Program-made: the position numbers and the translations under genes
NCBI GenBank assembly: GCA_022710585.1
Contig: JAKLGV010000004.1
Span: 62,001-126,000 of the forward strand
Direction of reading: 5' to 3'
Length of the DNA stretch: 64,000 bases
Origin: Deltaproteobacteria bacterium
GTDB lineage: Bacteria > Desulfobacterota > Syntrophia > Syntrophales > Smithellaceae
Notes under the pieces: model-generated
Database searches by the model: none
What the model was told of the DNA's origin: nothing
What the model saw: the letters and a program-made list of their open reading frames with translations, nothing else
Shown here: positions 25,626 through 34,345 of the stretch, piece after piece
How positions within the stretch are numbered: the stretch's first letter is position 1
Layout: each line of letters opens with the position of its first letter

Positions 25626-25669
25626 ATACCAAAACGGCGTTTTGGTATCTAAACGGCGTTTTGGTATCT
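25626..25669. repeat. Tandem 19-bp repeats forming a palindrome, putative operator
   Basis: AAACGGCGTTTTGGTATCT occurs twice without a gap (25632-25650 and 25651-25669). ATACCAAAAC (25626-25635) and GTTTTGGTAT (25639-25648) form a perfect inverted repeat around GGC. It lies about 100 bases upstream of the alpA-like start and reaches the stop codon of the preceding gene. Confidence 0.6.
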
Positions 25670-26456
25670 AACGCGTTATCTTTTTTCGTTCAGCCAATTC
25701 ATTGCGGGCATAGTCCATGATTGTTTTTTCACCTAATGGTTGTTCATGTTCTTGATCGTTTATTTTTGTTGCTTCTTTGGCCTTTGATAAAAATATTTCT
25801 TTTAAATTTTTATTACTTCTGAAAACCGTTAATGATGTTATTTTCATTTCTTCCAAAATATATTTTATCGCTTCCTTGTTTCTCTTGCCTTTATTCTCGT
25901 GTGAATTTCTTATTTTTTCTTCCAGTTTGGCCTTCCAAAATCCTATGGCTTCATGTGCCTTTGCTATGAGCGCATTTTTATAAAATAAGAATTTCTCTTT
26001 TTCTTGATCTGTTAATTGATTGTAATTTTGTCCAATAGCAATAAGATATTTTATAGCAGTCATCATTAATGCTGAAGCTTTTAAATCAGTGGAATTAAAA
26101 TTATTTATTAAGTTATGCGTTCTCTCAAAATATTCCTTATTGCTTTTGCCCTTTACTAACATTCGCCTTTGTTTTTTGCTTTCATCATAAAGCTTTAACA
26201 TTTTTTGGTCTTTTAATTTATCAGGTACATTTGTTAATGCTTTTTCTATTTTTTTAAACCCCGTATTTAACAGAGGTTCAATTATTTCTTTATCGCTGGG
26301 AAAAGGTATTGCTGGTTTTTGATTATAGGCTAAGCTGTATATCTCTAATTTAGAATGTAGTGAAATTAGGTTTATAAAATCATTTGTTAAAAATTCTGGA
26401 AAATTTAAAAACCTGAAAATTTTATTATCAGCATTTTTCTTTTTGACTGGTTTCAT
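25668..26456 (-). CDS. Uncharacterised helical protein of the element
   Basis: The 262-residue, lysine-rich protein is predicted to be almost wholly helical, without membrane segments or a recognisable motif. Its base composition is markedly more A/T-rich than its neighbours. It begins MKPVKKKNADNKIF and ends with EKTIMDYARNELAERKK. It lies between the 115-residue gene and the operator-like repeats. The coding call rests on length, a single open frame and the strand shared with the rest of the element; AGAGGGAAAG stands just before the ATG. Confidence 0.55.
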   Translation of the reverse strand: MKPVKKKNADNKIFRFLNFPEFLTNDFINLISLHSKLEIYSLAYNQKPAIPFPSDKEIIEPLLNTGFKKIEKALTNVPDKLKDQKMLKLYDESKKQRRMLVKGKSNKEYFERTHNLINNFNSTDLKASALMMTAIKYLIAIGQNYNQLTDQEKEKFLFYKNALIAKAHEAIGFWKAKLEEKIRNSHENKGKRNKEAIKYILEEMKITSLTVFRSNKNLKEIFLSKAKEATKINDQEHEQPLGEKTIMDYARNELAERKKITR

Positions 26457-26563
26457 CGGCTTTCCCTCTCTAAGCCCCCTTATGTTTGGCCGGGAAAACA
26501 GAAAAGGGGTTCTTTCTGCTTATCGGGTGCGCTCCCTATCCCCGGCCTTTTTGAAAATCTATT

Positions 26564-26911
26564 TCACATTTTCCCGCCCTGTATAATTCGCAAAGCCTTT
26601 AATGGCGCGGGTTTCGTGAAATTAAATCTTTTATTCTTTGCTTTGTGAAATCTCTTTTCATCATCAAAAATGATTTCCTTTTCCTTTGTGGAAATTCTTT
26701 TTTCTTTTAAATCAAAGGCCCCGCGTAACATTATTAAAATCACTTTCATTGGATCAAGTGAACCTTGTTTTATTGATTCCGATTTTTCCGCGTCATTAAA
26801 AATCCGATTAATCGAATTTATAACGGCCTCATAATTGTAAACAGAAATAAATTTATTCAAATCATCCTGAACCGCGCAAACCTTTTCCCCATTTAAAATT
26901 CTGATTTTCAT
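26564..26911 (-). CDS. Small uncharacterised protein following the integrase
   Basis: The 115-residue protein begins MKIRILNGEKVCAVQDDLN and has a basic C-terminus; I recognise no family. The ATG lies two bases after the integrase stop, with AAGGA in the integrase 3' end, so the two are cotranscribed. A role with the integrase, such as directionality control, is possible but rests only on position. Confidence 0.55.
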   Translation of the reverse strand: MKIRILNGEKVCAVQDDLNKFISVYNYEAVINSINRIFNDAEKSESIKQGSLDPMKVILIMLRGAFDLKEKRISTKEKEIIFDDEKRFHKAKNKRFNFTKPAPLKALRIIQGGKM

Positions 26912-26913
26912 TT

Positions 26914-28086
26914 TTATTGATCCTTTTCCCCGGTGTTTAATTCAACCACGTTGCTTTCCCCCGGCGTGGATGTTTCAATCATCAGCTTGCCCGCGAATGA
27001 CGCGGCTTTAATAAGCGCGTCATCGTGAAGGTGTGCGTATCGTTGCGTCATTTTACTTGATTTATGAGTTAACAATTTTTGCAAGGTGTATAAGTCAACG
27101 GCCCCGCTGGAAGCTAACATTGAAGCATAGGTGTGTCTTAACCCGTGAAGGGCGCGGAAATCGGTGGGCAACTTGGCCGCTTTCTTTATGGTGTTTACTC
27201 TTTCTGTAATACTATTGAAGGTAAAATATTGAACGGTTCCTTCAGCGTTCTTTTCCGTTCTAACAAAAACATTTTCAGCTAACCGGGTGTGTGATTCAAG
27301 AACGGCGCGGGCCTGTTCATTAAGGGGAATTTTTTGATTAAGCCCGCCTTTGGGATCACGAATAAAAATAAACCCCCGTTCAAAGTCAACGTCATCCCAT
27401 TTCAGCTTGAACATTTCCCCGCGCCGCATACCCGTAAATAATGCCAGCCGCATTATATTCGCCGCCTGTATATCCGTTGAAGCGTTGATTGCCGTCAATA
27501 GGGCCTTTAATTGATCCGGGTTCAAATCTTCCGTTTTTTCGTTATCAACTTTTATGGTTCCGATCTTAAATGATAGAGCCTTGCATAATTCCCGGGAAAC
27601 GCCGAAATTGACAATTCGCTTTAAGAGGGTAAAAACGTGCTTTACCGTTTGCGGCTTTTTCTTTTTTAATAGAGTTATTCTTAGTCTATCGGTTTCCAGC
27701 CTTATAATTTCGTGCGGTTCCTTTTCCCCAAAGTCATCTTTCAAATATAGATTATATCTGCTTTCGTCCGTCCTGAACCCTTTGGATCGTTCCCGGTTCT
27801 CTTTGTAAACATCCCAAAGCTTGTCAACGGTCATCTTTTCCGCAACGGCAAGCTTTTCAGCCTTTTCCAGTTCCCGGCGCGCCGCGTTTGGCAATTCCTT
27901 GCCACTAATACGAATTGCGCGCTTTAAGTGCGCTTTAGAGGGTGTCATCCCGCCTGACTGTTTCCCGGCCTTTTCTTCAATCTGTTTGCCGTCTTTTCGG
28001 TAATAGATATAAAATATTTTATCATTGCCACGGGTGATGTAATAAACCCCCTCATATTTCGTCTTTTCTCTTTGTTGCTTTGGCAT
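26914..28086 (-). CDS. int: Tyrosine recombinase (integrase)
   Basis: The 390-residue integrase has an N-terminal arm-binding region (KYEGVYYITRGNDKIFYIYYRK), a core-binding SAM-like domain, and catalytic residues in LFTGMRRGEMFKLKWDDVDF (Arg), HGLRHTYASML (His-x-x-Arg) and LTHKSSKMTQRYAHL (His/Lys region and Tyr nucleophile). The start is ATG 28086 with GGGGGA upstream; the open frame continues to 28248, but that extension runs across the arm-site repeats and has no suitable start. Its place next to attR is typical of elements in tRNA genes. It should recombine the 56-bp repeats. Confidence 0.92.
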   Translation of the reverse strand: MPKQQREKTKYEGVYYITRGNDKIFYIYYRKDGKQIEEKAGKQSGGMTPSKAHLKRAIRISGKELPNAARRELEKAEKLAVAEKMTVDKLWDVYKENRERSKGFRTDESRYNLYLKDDFGEKEPHEIIRLETDRLRITLLKKKKPQTVKHVFTLLKRIVNFGVSRELCKALSFKIGTIKVDNEKTEDLNPDQLKALLTAINASTDIQAANIMRLALFTGMRRGEMFKLKWDDVDFERGFIFIRDPKGGLNQKIPLNEQARAVLESHTRLAENVFVRTEKNAEGTVQYFTFNSITERVNTIKKAAKLPTDFRALHGLRHTYASMLASSGAVDLYTLQKLLTHKSSKMTQRYAHLHDDALIKAASFAGKLMIETSTPGESNVVELNTGEKDQ

Positions 28087-28113
28087 TTGATATTTCCCCC
28101 TTATGATGTTATA

Positions 28114-28185
28114 TCCCCAGCACAAAATTGATTTAAAGGGCGTTAAACAAGCCGAAGGGGATTTTCCCCAGCACATCCCCAGCAC
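28114..28185 (+). repeat. Right-end decamer repeats, putative integrase arm sites
   Basis: TCCCCAGCAC occurs at 28114-28123, 28165-28174 and 28176-28185, all in the same orientation as the two copies at the left end. The last two are 11 bases apart. They lie between the integrase start and attR. Confidence 0.6.
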
Positions 28186-28314
28186 CCGTAATGTAAAGTA
28201 AAGTAAAATGCCGATTAAGTCAAGAGTAAATAAAAGCCGCGCAAACAAAGGTTTTACAAGGAATAGAAAGACTTTAAAGTGAATAAATGAAAACGGTTAA
28301 AAATGCTAAAATCA

Positions 28315-28370
28315 GGCCTGTCACGCCGGAGGGCGTGGGTTCAAGTCCCATCGGCCCCGCCAGAAAATCT
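28315..28370. repeat. attR, right 56-bp direct repeat (tRNA-Asp 3' fragment)
   Basis: Identical to 20073-20128. It is the displaced original 3' part of tRNA-Asp and is not itself a functional tRNA because the 5' half is missing. Confidence 0.9.
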
Positions 28371-28371
28371 C

Positions 28372-28407
28372 AAAGGGAGCCTGATTCATAAAGCTCCCTT
28401 TTTTTTA
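28372..28407 (+). terminator. Original chromosomal terminator of the tRNA-Asp transcript
   Basis: AAAGGGAGC (28372-28380) pairs with GCTCCCTTT (28393-28401), followed by a T-run. It is now separated from the tRNA by the element. Confidence 0.8.
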
Positions 28408-28498
28408 TTTTAGACCGCGCAGCCGATCTCCAGGATAAGGATTTAAGACGGATCAGGCCGGAATATTTGCGCGGCTGATTATTCAGGGGAGAAATCTT

Positions 28499-29332
28499 TT
28501 GAGCATCAAAGAAATGATTTCCAGATTATTTTTCTGGCAGGATAAACAATACACCAAAAAAAGAATTGATGCGGCCCTGGCGGGAGCCCGGAAAAGCGGT
28601 CTGGTGGATGACTCGTCGAGCGAGATGATTGAAAATATCCTGGATTTCACCCACACGCTGGCCCGTGAAATCATGATCCCGCGCACGGAGATCATTGCCG
28701 TCAGCACGGAAGCCGATATCGACGCCATCCTCAGTGAAGTCATCGCGTCCGGGCACACGCGCATTCCGGTTTATCGGGACACGATTGACAACATCATCGG
28801 CATCCTGAACATTAAAGATGTCCTGAAATTCTGGTCCCGACCCGTGACCAAAGAAGACATTCTGTCGTGTTTGAGTTCGCCCTACTATATTCCGGAAACC
28901 AAAAGTACGCATCGCCTGTTTTTTGAATTGAAAGAAAACAAAAAACATATGGCCATTGTCATTGATGAATACGGAGGGACGGCCGGTCTGATAACGCTGG
29001 AGGATATGCTCGAAGAAATTGTTGGAGAAATCCGGGACGAACATGAAATGAAGGACGCCGACGACGGCATGACGGAGCTGGCAGACGGAACGCTCCGGCT
29101 GGACGGACGGATGGAAATCGAGAAAATCGAAGAACGATTAAATATTGATTTGAAAAAGGGCCGGTATGAGACGCTGGGAGGTCTGATCCTGGATTCCATC
29201 AAAAGGATTCCCCTGTCTGGCGAAAAATTTCAAATCGATGGACTGGATGTCATCATTGAAAACGCCGATGAACGCAGCATCAAAAAAGTCAGAATCAGAA
29301 AGATTGAAGCCGATGAAATCGAAAACGCATAA
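28499..29332 (+). CDS. corC: CBS-domain CorC/HlyC-type protein
   Basis: The 277-residue soluble protein has two CBS domains (about 65-180; MIPRTEIIAVSTEADIDAIL, RIPVYRDTIDNIIGILNIKDVL, VIDEYGGTAGLITLEDMLEE) and a C-terminal CorC_HlyC domain (LDGRMEIEKIEERLNIDL onward). Family members are linked to magnesium and cobalt efflux or to membrane-protein regulation. The start is TTG at 28499 with GGGGAG upstream. The order corC-lnt-prfB is conserved in many proteobacteria. It is the first host gene after the element. Confidence 0.88.
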   Translation: MSIKEMISRLFFWQDKQYTKKRIDAALAGARKSGLVDDSSSEMIENILDFTHTLAREIMIPRTEIIAVSTEADIDAILSEVIASGHTRIPVYRDTIDNIIGILNIKDVLKFWSRPVTKEDILSCLSSPYYIPETKSTHRLFFELKENKKHMAIVIDEYGGTAGLITLEDMLEEIVGEIRDEHEMKDADDGMTELADGTLRLDGRMEIEKIEERLNIDLKKGRYETLGGLILDSIKRIPLSGEKFQIDGLDVIIENADERSIKKVRIRKIEADEIENA

Positions 29333-30893
29333 GCCGACTGTCGAAACACCTCAGAAGAAGGTTCCTCTGAAAACCTGTTTGACGAATATATTTTTTGCGG
29401 CCTTCAGCGGAATTTTATTGTTTTTGTCGTTTCCGAAATTCGGCTCCGGCTGGCTGGCTTGGATTGCTTTGATTCCGCTTTTTTATGCATTGAACCGCGT
29501 GACGAAAGTCTCTCACGGTTTGCTTCTGGGCTTTGTCGCGGGAATCGTTAGCTCGGTGGGCATTTTTTACTGGATTGCATATGTGATCGTCATGTACGGA
29601 CATTTACCTTTATCTGTCGGTCTGGCGTTGATGCTGCTGCTGGCCTGTTATCTGAGTCTTTATATTTCCATGTTTGCCGGATCTCTGGTTTTTTTGCTCA
29701 ATGCCATGCCCCTGTATCTGGCGGCGCCTGTTTTATGGGTTTGTTTTGAGTACGGCAAGTCCATCATCATTACAGGTTTCCCATGGGCAAATCTCGGCTA
29801 TTCCCAGTATCTCAATTCCTATCTGATCCAGTTTGCCGATATTGCAGGCGTATTCGGTTTGTCTTTTCTCATTATTCTTGTCAACGCCGTTTTCTGGGAA
29901 GTGATTCATAAAAAATCGAAGAAAGTATTGATTCTCGCGGGCGCGGTTGGTGTTCTGCTGGTGGTTATTGTTGCCTATGGCTTTTATCGGATTGACCGGG
30001 TGATTGAGATTGTGCGCAATTCGCCGGAGCTTGAAGTATCTTTGATCCAGGGCAATATCGACCAGTCCATAAAATGGAACGACAGCTACCAGAGAGAAAC
30101 GTTGAATATTTACGAACAGCTTTCATTAAAAAATACGCCGGGTCCAGAGAGCCTGATTGTCTGGCCGGAAACAGCCGCTCCCTTTAAATTTCAGGATAAC
30201 AGCGTCCTGCGTGATCAGATTATAAATCTGGCTGTGCAAACGAAAAGCTGGCTGATGTTCGGCTCCGTCAGCTACGCACAAAACGAGAATCGTATGGACT
30301 TTTATAACAGTGCCTATCTGCTTTCGCCTGCGGGAGAGGTCAGAGACCGATACGACAAGGTCCATCTGGTTCCCTATGGCGAATATGTGCCCTTAAGAAA
30401 GCTTATGCCGTTTGTGGAAGGCTTCACCGAGGGCATCGGCGATTTTTCTACAGGAAAAGGATTTTATCCATTATCCATGAATGCCCATAAGATCGGCGTG
30501 CTGATCTGTTATGAGGGAATTCTGGCGCCGGCCGCCCGGGCCTATAAAAATCACGCGGCTGAATTGCTGGTCAATATTACCAATGATGCATGGTTCGGCG
30601 ATACGTCGGCTCCGTTTCAACATTTTTCCATGGCCGTTTTAAGGGCGGTCGAGACGCGGCTCTATCTGGTGCGCGCGGCCAATACCGGCATCTCCGGAAT
30701 TGTTGATCCGACCGGCAAAATTATCGCAGCCACCGGAATATTTCAGGAAGATGCCTTGAAAGGTATTGTAAAATTTGTCAAAATACCCACACTTCACGAT
30801 CGGTTTGGCGATCTGATCGTCGCTTTTTGTTTTGGTTTGGCGGTTTGCTTTTTCATCATCAGCTTCAGGAGGAGGAATCAAAAATGTCTGTAG
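29313..30893 (+). CDS. lnt: Apolipoprotein N-acyltransferase
   Basis: The 526-residue membrane enzyme adds the third acyl chain to lipoproteins at the outer face of the inner membrane. The N-terminal part has about six or more membrane helices; the C-terminal nitrilase-like domain has the catalytic glutamate in WPETAAPF, the lysine in YDKVHLVPYGEYVP and the cysteine in VLICYEGI. I take ATG 29313, which overlaps the corC end by 20 bases; the open frame begins at 29238 but lies deep in corC. The prfB start overlaps its 3' end by ten bases. Confidence 0.93.
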   Translation: MKSKTHKPTVETPQKKVPLKTCLTNIFFAAFSGILLFLSFPKFGSGWLAWIALIPLFYALNRVTKVSHGLLLGFVAGIVSSVGIFYWIAYVIVMYGHLPLSVGLALMLLLACYLSLYISMFAGSLVFLLNAMPLYLAAPVLWVCFEYGKSIIITGFPWANLGYSQYLNSYLIQFADIAGVFGLSFLIILVNAVFWEVIHKKSKKVLILAGAVGVLLVVIVAYGFYRIDRVIEIVRNSPELEVSLIQGNIDQSIKWNDSYQRETLNIYEQLSLKNTPGPESLIVWPETAAPFKFQDNSVLRDQIINLAVQTKSWLMFGSVSYAQNENRMDFYNSAYLLSPAGEVRDRYDKVHLVPYGEYVPLRKLMPFVEGFTEGIGDFSTGKGFYPLSMNAHKIGVLICYEGILAPAARAYKNHAAELLVNITNDAWFGDTSAPFQHFSMAVLRAVETRLYLVRAANTGISGIVDPTGKIIAATGIFQEDALKGIVKFVKIPTLHDRFGDLIVAFCFGLAVCFFIISFRRRNQKCL

Positions 30894-31991
30894 AAAATAT
30901 ACAAGAGACCATGGTTGATTTACAAAAGAGAATTAAACATATCGGAGAATGTCTTTGACATCCCCGAAATGAGGATGAAAATTAAGGATCTGGAAGAATT
31001 GTCTCTCAAACAAGACTTCTGGAATGATCAGGATAAAGCCCGCGATGTTTTACAGAAGAAAACAAAATTATCTGACGCGGCGGATCGGTGGGATAGATTC
31101 AACAAAGATTTAAACGATATTGAAAATCTGGCCGAAATGGCCCTGCAGGAAAAGGATGAGCAGGTTCTGGAGGATATCGGATCGGAGCTGGAGCGGCTGA
31201 ATCTTGCCGTCGGTCAGGAAGAGCTCAAAATGATGCTCAACGCCGAGCAGGATGCCATGAATGCCATTGTTTCCATCCATGCCGGAGCGGGGGGAACCGA
31301 AGCGCAGGACTGGACCGAAATGCTGCTGCGCATGTATCTGCGCTGGGCGGAGAAGAGGAAATTTGCCGCCAAGATCATCGATTATCTGGCCGGAGATGAA
31401 GCCGGCGTGAAAAGCGTGTCCTTTACGCTGGAAGGGGAGTATGCCTATGGCTACGCCAAGGCGGAAAGCGGTATCCACCGGCTGGTGCGCGTTTCTCCTT
31501 TTGATGCCGGCGGCCGCCGTCATACATCCTTCGCGTCTGTTTTTGTCTATCCGGAAGTTGATGATGAAATCAAGATTGAAATTAATGATGATGACTTGCG
31601 CATCGACACTTTTCGCGCGGGCGGCAAGGGAGGTCAGCATGTCAATAAAACCGATTCGGCCGTCAGAATAACCCATTTGCCAACCGGTATTGTGGTCCAG
31701 TGTCAGAATGAGCGTTCGCAGTTTCAGAATAAAGCGATGGCGATGAAATTCTTGAAATCCCGGCTCTATGAGCGGGAATTGCAGCTAAAAAACGAGAAGA
31801 TTGACGAGGAAAATAAACAGAAGAAGGACATTGCCTGGGGAAGTCAGATCCGTTCCTATGTTTTGCACCCCTATAAAATGGTCAAGGATCACCGCACCAA
31901 TCTGGAAAACGGCAACGCCCAGAAAGTCCTGGACGGTGACATTGATGACTTCATACAGGCGTATTTAATGCAGACGACCAACTCAGGATAA
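30884..31991 (+). CDS. prfB: Peptide chain release factor 2, with programmed +1 frameshift
   Basis: Translation starts at ATG 30884 (GGAGGA upstream), runs 24 codons to CTT TGA (TGA at 30956-30958), and continues in the +1 frame from GAC at 30957. A Shine-Dalgarno-like CGGAGA lies just before the slip site, as in the classic RF2 autoregulation. The full product would be 368 residues. It shows the anticodon-like SPF tripeptide (RVSPFDAGG) and the catalytic GGQ (GKGGQHVNKTDSA). RF2 recognises UAA and UGA stop codons. Confidence 0.95.
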
Positions 31992-31993
31992 GT

Positions 31994-32037
31994 CATTGGA
32001 AATTAAATACTTTCCGTTCCAATGGTCATTTTTTTTT
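31994..32037 (+). terminator. Terminator after prfB
   Basis: CATTGGAA (31994-32001) pairs with TTCCAATG (32017-32024), and a run of T follows at 32029-32037. Confidence 0.6.
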
Positions 32038-32143
32038 GGAAAAGAACAGAACTGTGCTATATACAGCAATATGATGGACGGGGCTCCGCCCCCCTTTATG
32101 AATAAAATGATTTGTTTCAAGTTTTACAAAGAGGAGTTTTTTA

Positions 32144-34168
32144 ATGGTTGAAAATAAAAGAAGTCGTATTCCATATATCATAATGGTTAGTCTGATTTTT
32201 GCTTTTTTCGTGTCTGGCTGCGCTCAAAGCAATCAGAATCTTGTGGCTCAAAAACCGGCAGCGGTTTCCCGGGCTCAGAGTCTTCATGGTCAGAATGCCG
32301 CTATGTCTGCCGGTGCAGCGCGAGAAACGGGTCAAAAACATGAAGTTGCCGAGATGCCGAAGAAAGCTGCGGATTCCGTAAAACATTCGGCAAAATCAGA
32401 TGTTCAAGGCAATGACTATAATGGAGAAGATACTTCTGCCGATTTGGATGCTGAAAAGATGGCCTTAGAGGAAACCGCGGGCGAAGATGAGAAACAGGAA
32501 ATCATGGAAAACGCCCTGGAGCTGCTGGAGGAAGCGGATAAGCTATGGAAAAATGGTGATATCGAGGAAACGCTGGATACGCTTGATGAAGCATATTCAC
32601 TCATCATTGATGCCAATGGCGACCCGGCCATTGCTCAGGAAAAAGATGACTTACGTCTTTTAATATCCCAGCGCATTTTAACCGTTTATTCTTCAAAAAG
32701 AAAAGTCGTTGACGGAAAGAATGGTGAAATACCTTTAAGCATCAACGCTGACGTGGAAAAAGAAATCAGATCTTTTCAGGGAATCGAGCGCGAAAATTTT
32801 CTGGCCGCTCATCGCCGTTCCGGACTTTATCGTGCAGCGATCCTGAAAGAGTTGAAGAAAGCGGGGATGCCGGAAGAATTTTTATGGCTTCCCCTGGTCG
32901 AAAGCTTATTCAAGATTAACGCCTATTCCAGCGCCCGCGCTCTGGGTCTATGGCAATTTATTCCTTCGACGGGTTATAAATTTGGCCTCAGTCGCGATGA
33001 ATGGATTGACGAGCGTATGGATGTTCAGAAATCAACCAAAGCGGCCATCGCTTATTTGAAAGAGCTGCACGGCATGTTCGGCGACTGGCTTACCGCTCTG
33101 GCTGCGTATAACTGCGGGGAAGGTAGAGTGCTCCGGACGATCTCAAGACAACATATTAATTACCTGGACAGTTTCTGGGACTTATACAGACAATTACCCA
33201 ATGAAACAGCCCGTTATGTTCCCAGATTTTTAGCGACGGTAAACATCGTAAATAACCCGCAGAAATACGGGTTTGATTTAAGCAGTGTGGAAAGTCCTGT
33301 TGATTTTGAAACTTTCACAGTCAACAAGGTCATGAAATTCAAGGATGTCGCAGAGAAGATAGAAGTATCTGAAGATGTTTTAAGCCTCCTGAATCCGGAG
33401 CTGCGGCATAAAATGACGCCGGACCGGGAATACAGCTTGAAGCTGCCGAAGGGATCATTGGATAAGTTTCAGCTGGTTTACAATGATATTCCGAACAGTG
33501 AAAAGCCGAGTTTTGTGGCTGTTTACAATCGCAATTCATCGCCGAATAAAAGCGGGACGGCGTTTATCAAACATCGCGTTAAACGGGGAGAGACGGTTTT
33601 TTCCATTGCCAGAAAATATCATGTCTCTGTCGCGAGTATCCGCTCCTGCAATAGGCTGAATTCCAGGAAGAAATTGGTGCAGGGGAGAAGCCTGACCATC
33701 CCCGTCACCAAAAAAGAATATTATGCGGCCGGTCAACCGGATGACGGCAAGAAGGTTGCGTCTTCCAGGCGCTACAAGGTGAAGAAGGGAGAAACCCTCT
33801 ATACGATTTCCAGGCGTTTTTACATTCCTGTCAATCAGCTCAAAAAGATGAATAACTTGAAGACGGGAAATATTCACGCGGGTCAGAATTTGATTATTGC
33901 CCGTAAGATGGTCGAGAGCGGGGAAGAGGACACTCTCCAGACGAAGAAGCGCGTGAAGCGATCTGATAAAAAAGCCAAAATCAACCGAAGATCATTGTCC
34001 GCGACTGATCTCGATAAACTGGGAACCAACAAGTACATTGTCACAAAGCGCGATAATCTGCATAGCATTGCGAAAAAGAATAATATCAACGTGTCGAAGC
34101 TCATGAAGTTGAATAAGCTGTCCAGCAATGAAAAACTTGTGCCCGGGCAAATCCTGATTATACGATAA
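32144..34168 (+). CDS. mltD: MltD-like membrane-bound lytic transglycosylase with LysM repeats
   Basis: The 674-residue lipoprotein has a signal ending in the lipobox VSGC (Cys near residue 26). A low-complexity acidic region follows, then an SLT domain (about 225-340) with the catalytic glutamate in LWLPLVESLFKINAYS, plus ALGLWQFIPSTG and ALAAYNCGEGRV. Three LysM domains close the protein (about 475-520, 540-585, 620-674; the recurring start is HRVKRGETVFSIARKY). It cleaves peptidoglycan glycan strands to form anhydro-muropeptides, anchored in the outer membrane. Confidence 0.92.
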   Translation: MVENKRSRIPYIIMVSLIFAFFVSGCAQSNQNLVAQKPAAVSRAQSLHGQNAAMSAGAARETGQKHEVAEMPKKAADSVKHSAKSDVQGNDYNGEDTSADLDAEKMALEETAGEDEKQEIMENALELLEEADKLWKNGDIEETLDTLDEAYSLIIDANGDPAIAQEKDDLRLLISQRILTVYSSKRKVVDGKNGEIPLSINADVEKEIRSFQGIERENFLAAHRRSGLYRAAILKELKKAGMPEEFLWLPLVESLFKINAYSSARALGLWQFIPSTGYKFGLSRDEWIDERMDVQKSTKAAIAYLKELHGMFGDWLTALAAYNCGEGRVLRTISRQHINYLDSFWDLYRQLPNETARYVPRFLATVNIVNNPQKYGFDLSSVESPVDFETFTVNKVMKFKDVAEKIEVSEDVLSLLNPELRHKMTPDREYSLKLPKGSLDKFQLVYNDIPNSEKPSFVAVYNRNSSPNKSGTAFIKHRVKRGETVFSIARKYHVSVASIRSCNRLNSRKKLVQGRSLTIPVTKKEYYAAGQPDDGKKVASSRRYKVKKGETLYTISRRFYIPVNQLKKMNNLKTGNIHAGQNLIIARKMVESGEEDTLQTKKRVKRSDKKAKINRRSLSATDLDKLGTNKYIVTKRDNLHSIAKKNNINVSKLMKLNKLSSNEKLVPGQILIIR

Positions 34169-34222
34169 CGATCGAATAAATCGGGTGTTTTTGCAGAGGG
34201 CAAAATAATTCAATTTATTTTC

Positions 34223-34250
34223 TTGACAAGAAAAATATTATTTTGATAAT
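34223..34250 (+). promoter_or_regulatory. Promoter of the panC leader
   Basis: TTGACA (34223-34228), 16-base spacer and GATAAT (34245-34250). Transcription would start near 34257. Confidence 0.6.
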
Positions 34251-34283
34251 AGGTCTTATTCGCTTGGATCCGTAAGGACTGGG

Positions 34284-34338
34284 ACGAAAGGAAACATCAA
34301 AGATACAAGCCTTTCGTTGTGCGACGAAAGGCTTTTTT
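34284..34338 (+). promoter_or_regulatory. Putative transcription attenuator (or short sRNA terminator) before panC
   Basis: ACGAAAGG at 34284-34291 can pair with CCTTTCGT at 34310-34317; the latter also forms the stem AAGCCTTTCGT (34307-34317) with ACGAAAGGCTT (34324-34334), which ends in a T-run. The two pairings exclude each other, so the leader can switch between readthrough and termination. The hairpin lies just before the panC start and after the promoter. A short independent sRNA of about 80 bases is the alternative. Confidence 0.6.
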
Positions 34339-34345
34339 ATTGCAG

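Larger units (their letters stand above)
20073..28370. mobile_element. 8.3-kb integrative element in tRNA-Asp
   Basis: The element is bounded by a 56-bp perfect direct repeat derived from the 3' half of tRNA-Asp. It encodes a tyrosine integrase next to the right end, a CHC2/Toprim primase, a DUF927 ATPase, an origin-like repeat segment, an AlpA-like regulator, two related HTH-like proteins, a free-standing M41 peptidase domain and two unknown proteins. All genes are on the minus strand. There are no capsid, portal, terminase, relaxase or toxin-antitoxin genes that I can recognise, so it resembles a P4-like satellite core or a small integrative plasmid. The gene set suggests excision followed by autonomous replication. 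Confidence 0.88.

Noticed and set aside
28315..28370. Second tRNA-Asp
   Set aside because: Only the 3' half is present; the 5' half and D arm are missing, so it is the attR copy.
20073..28370. Complete prophage
   Set aside because: No capsid, portal, tail, terminase large subunit or lysis genes are present.
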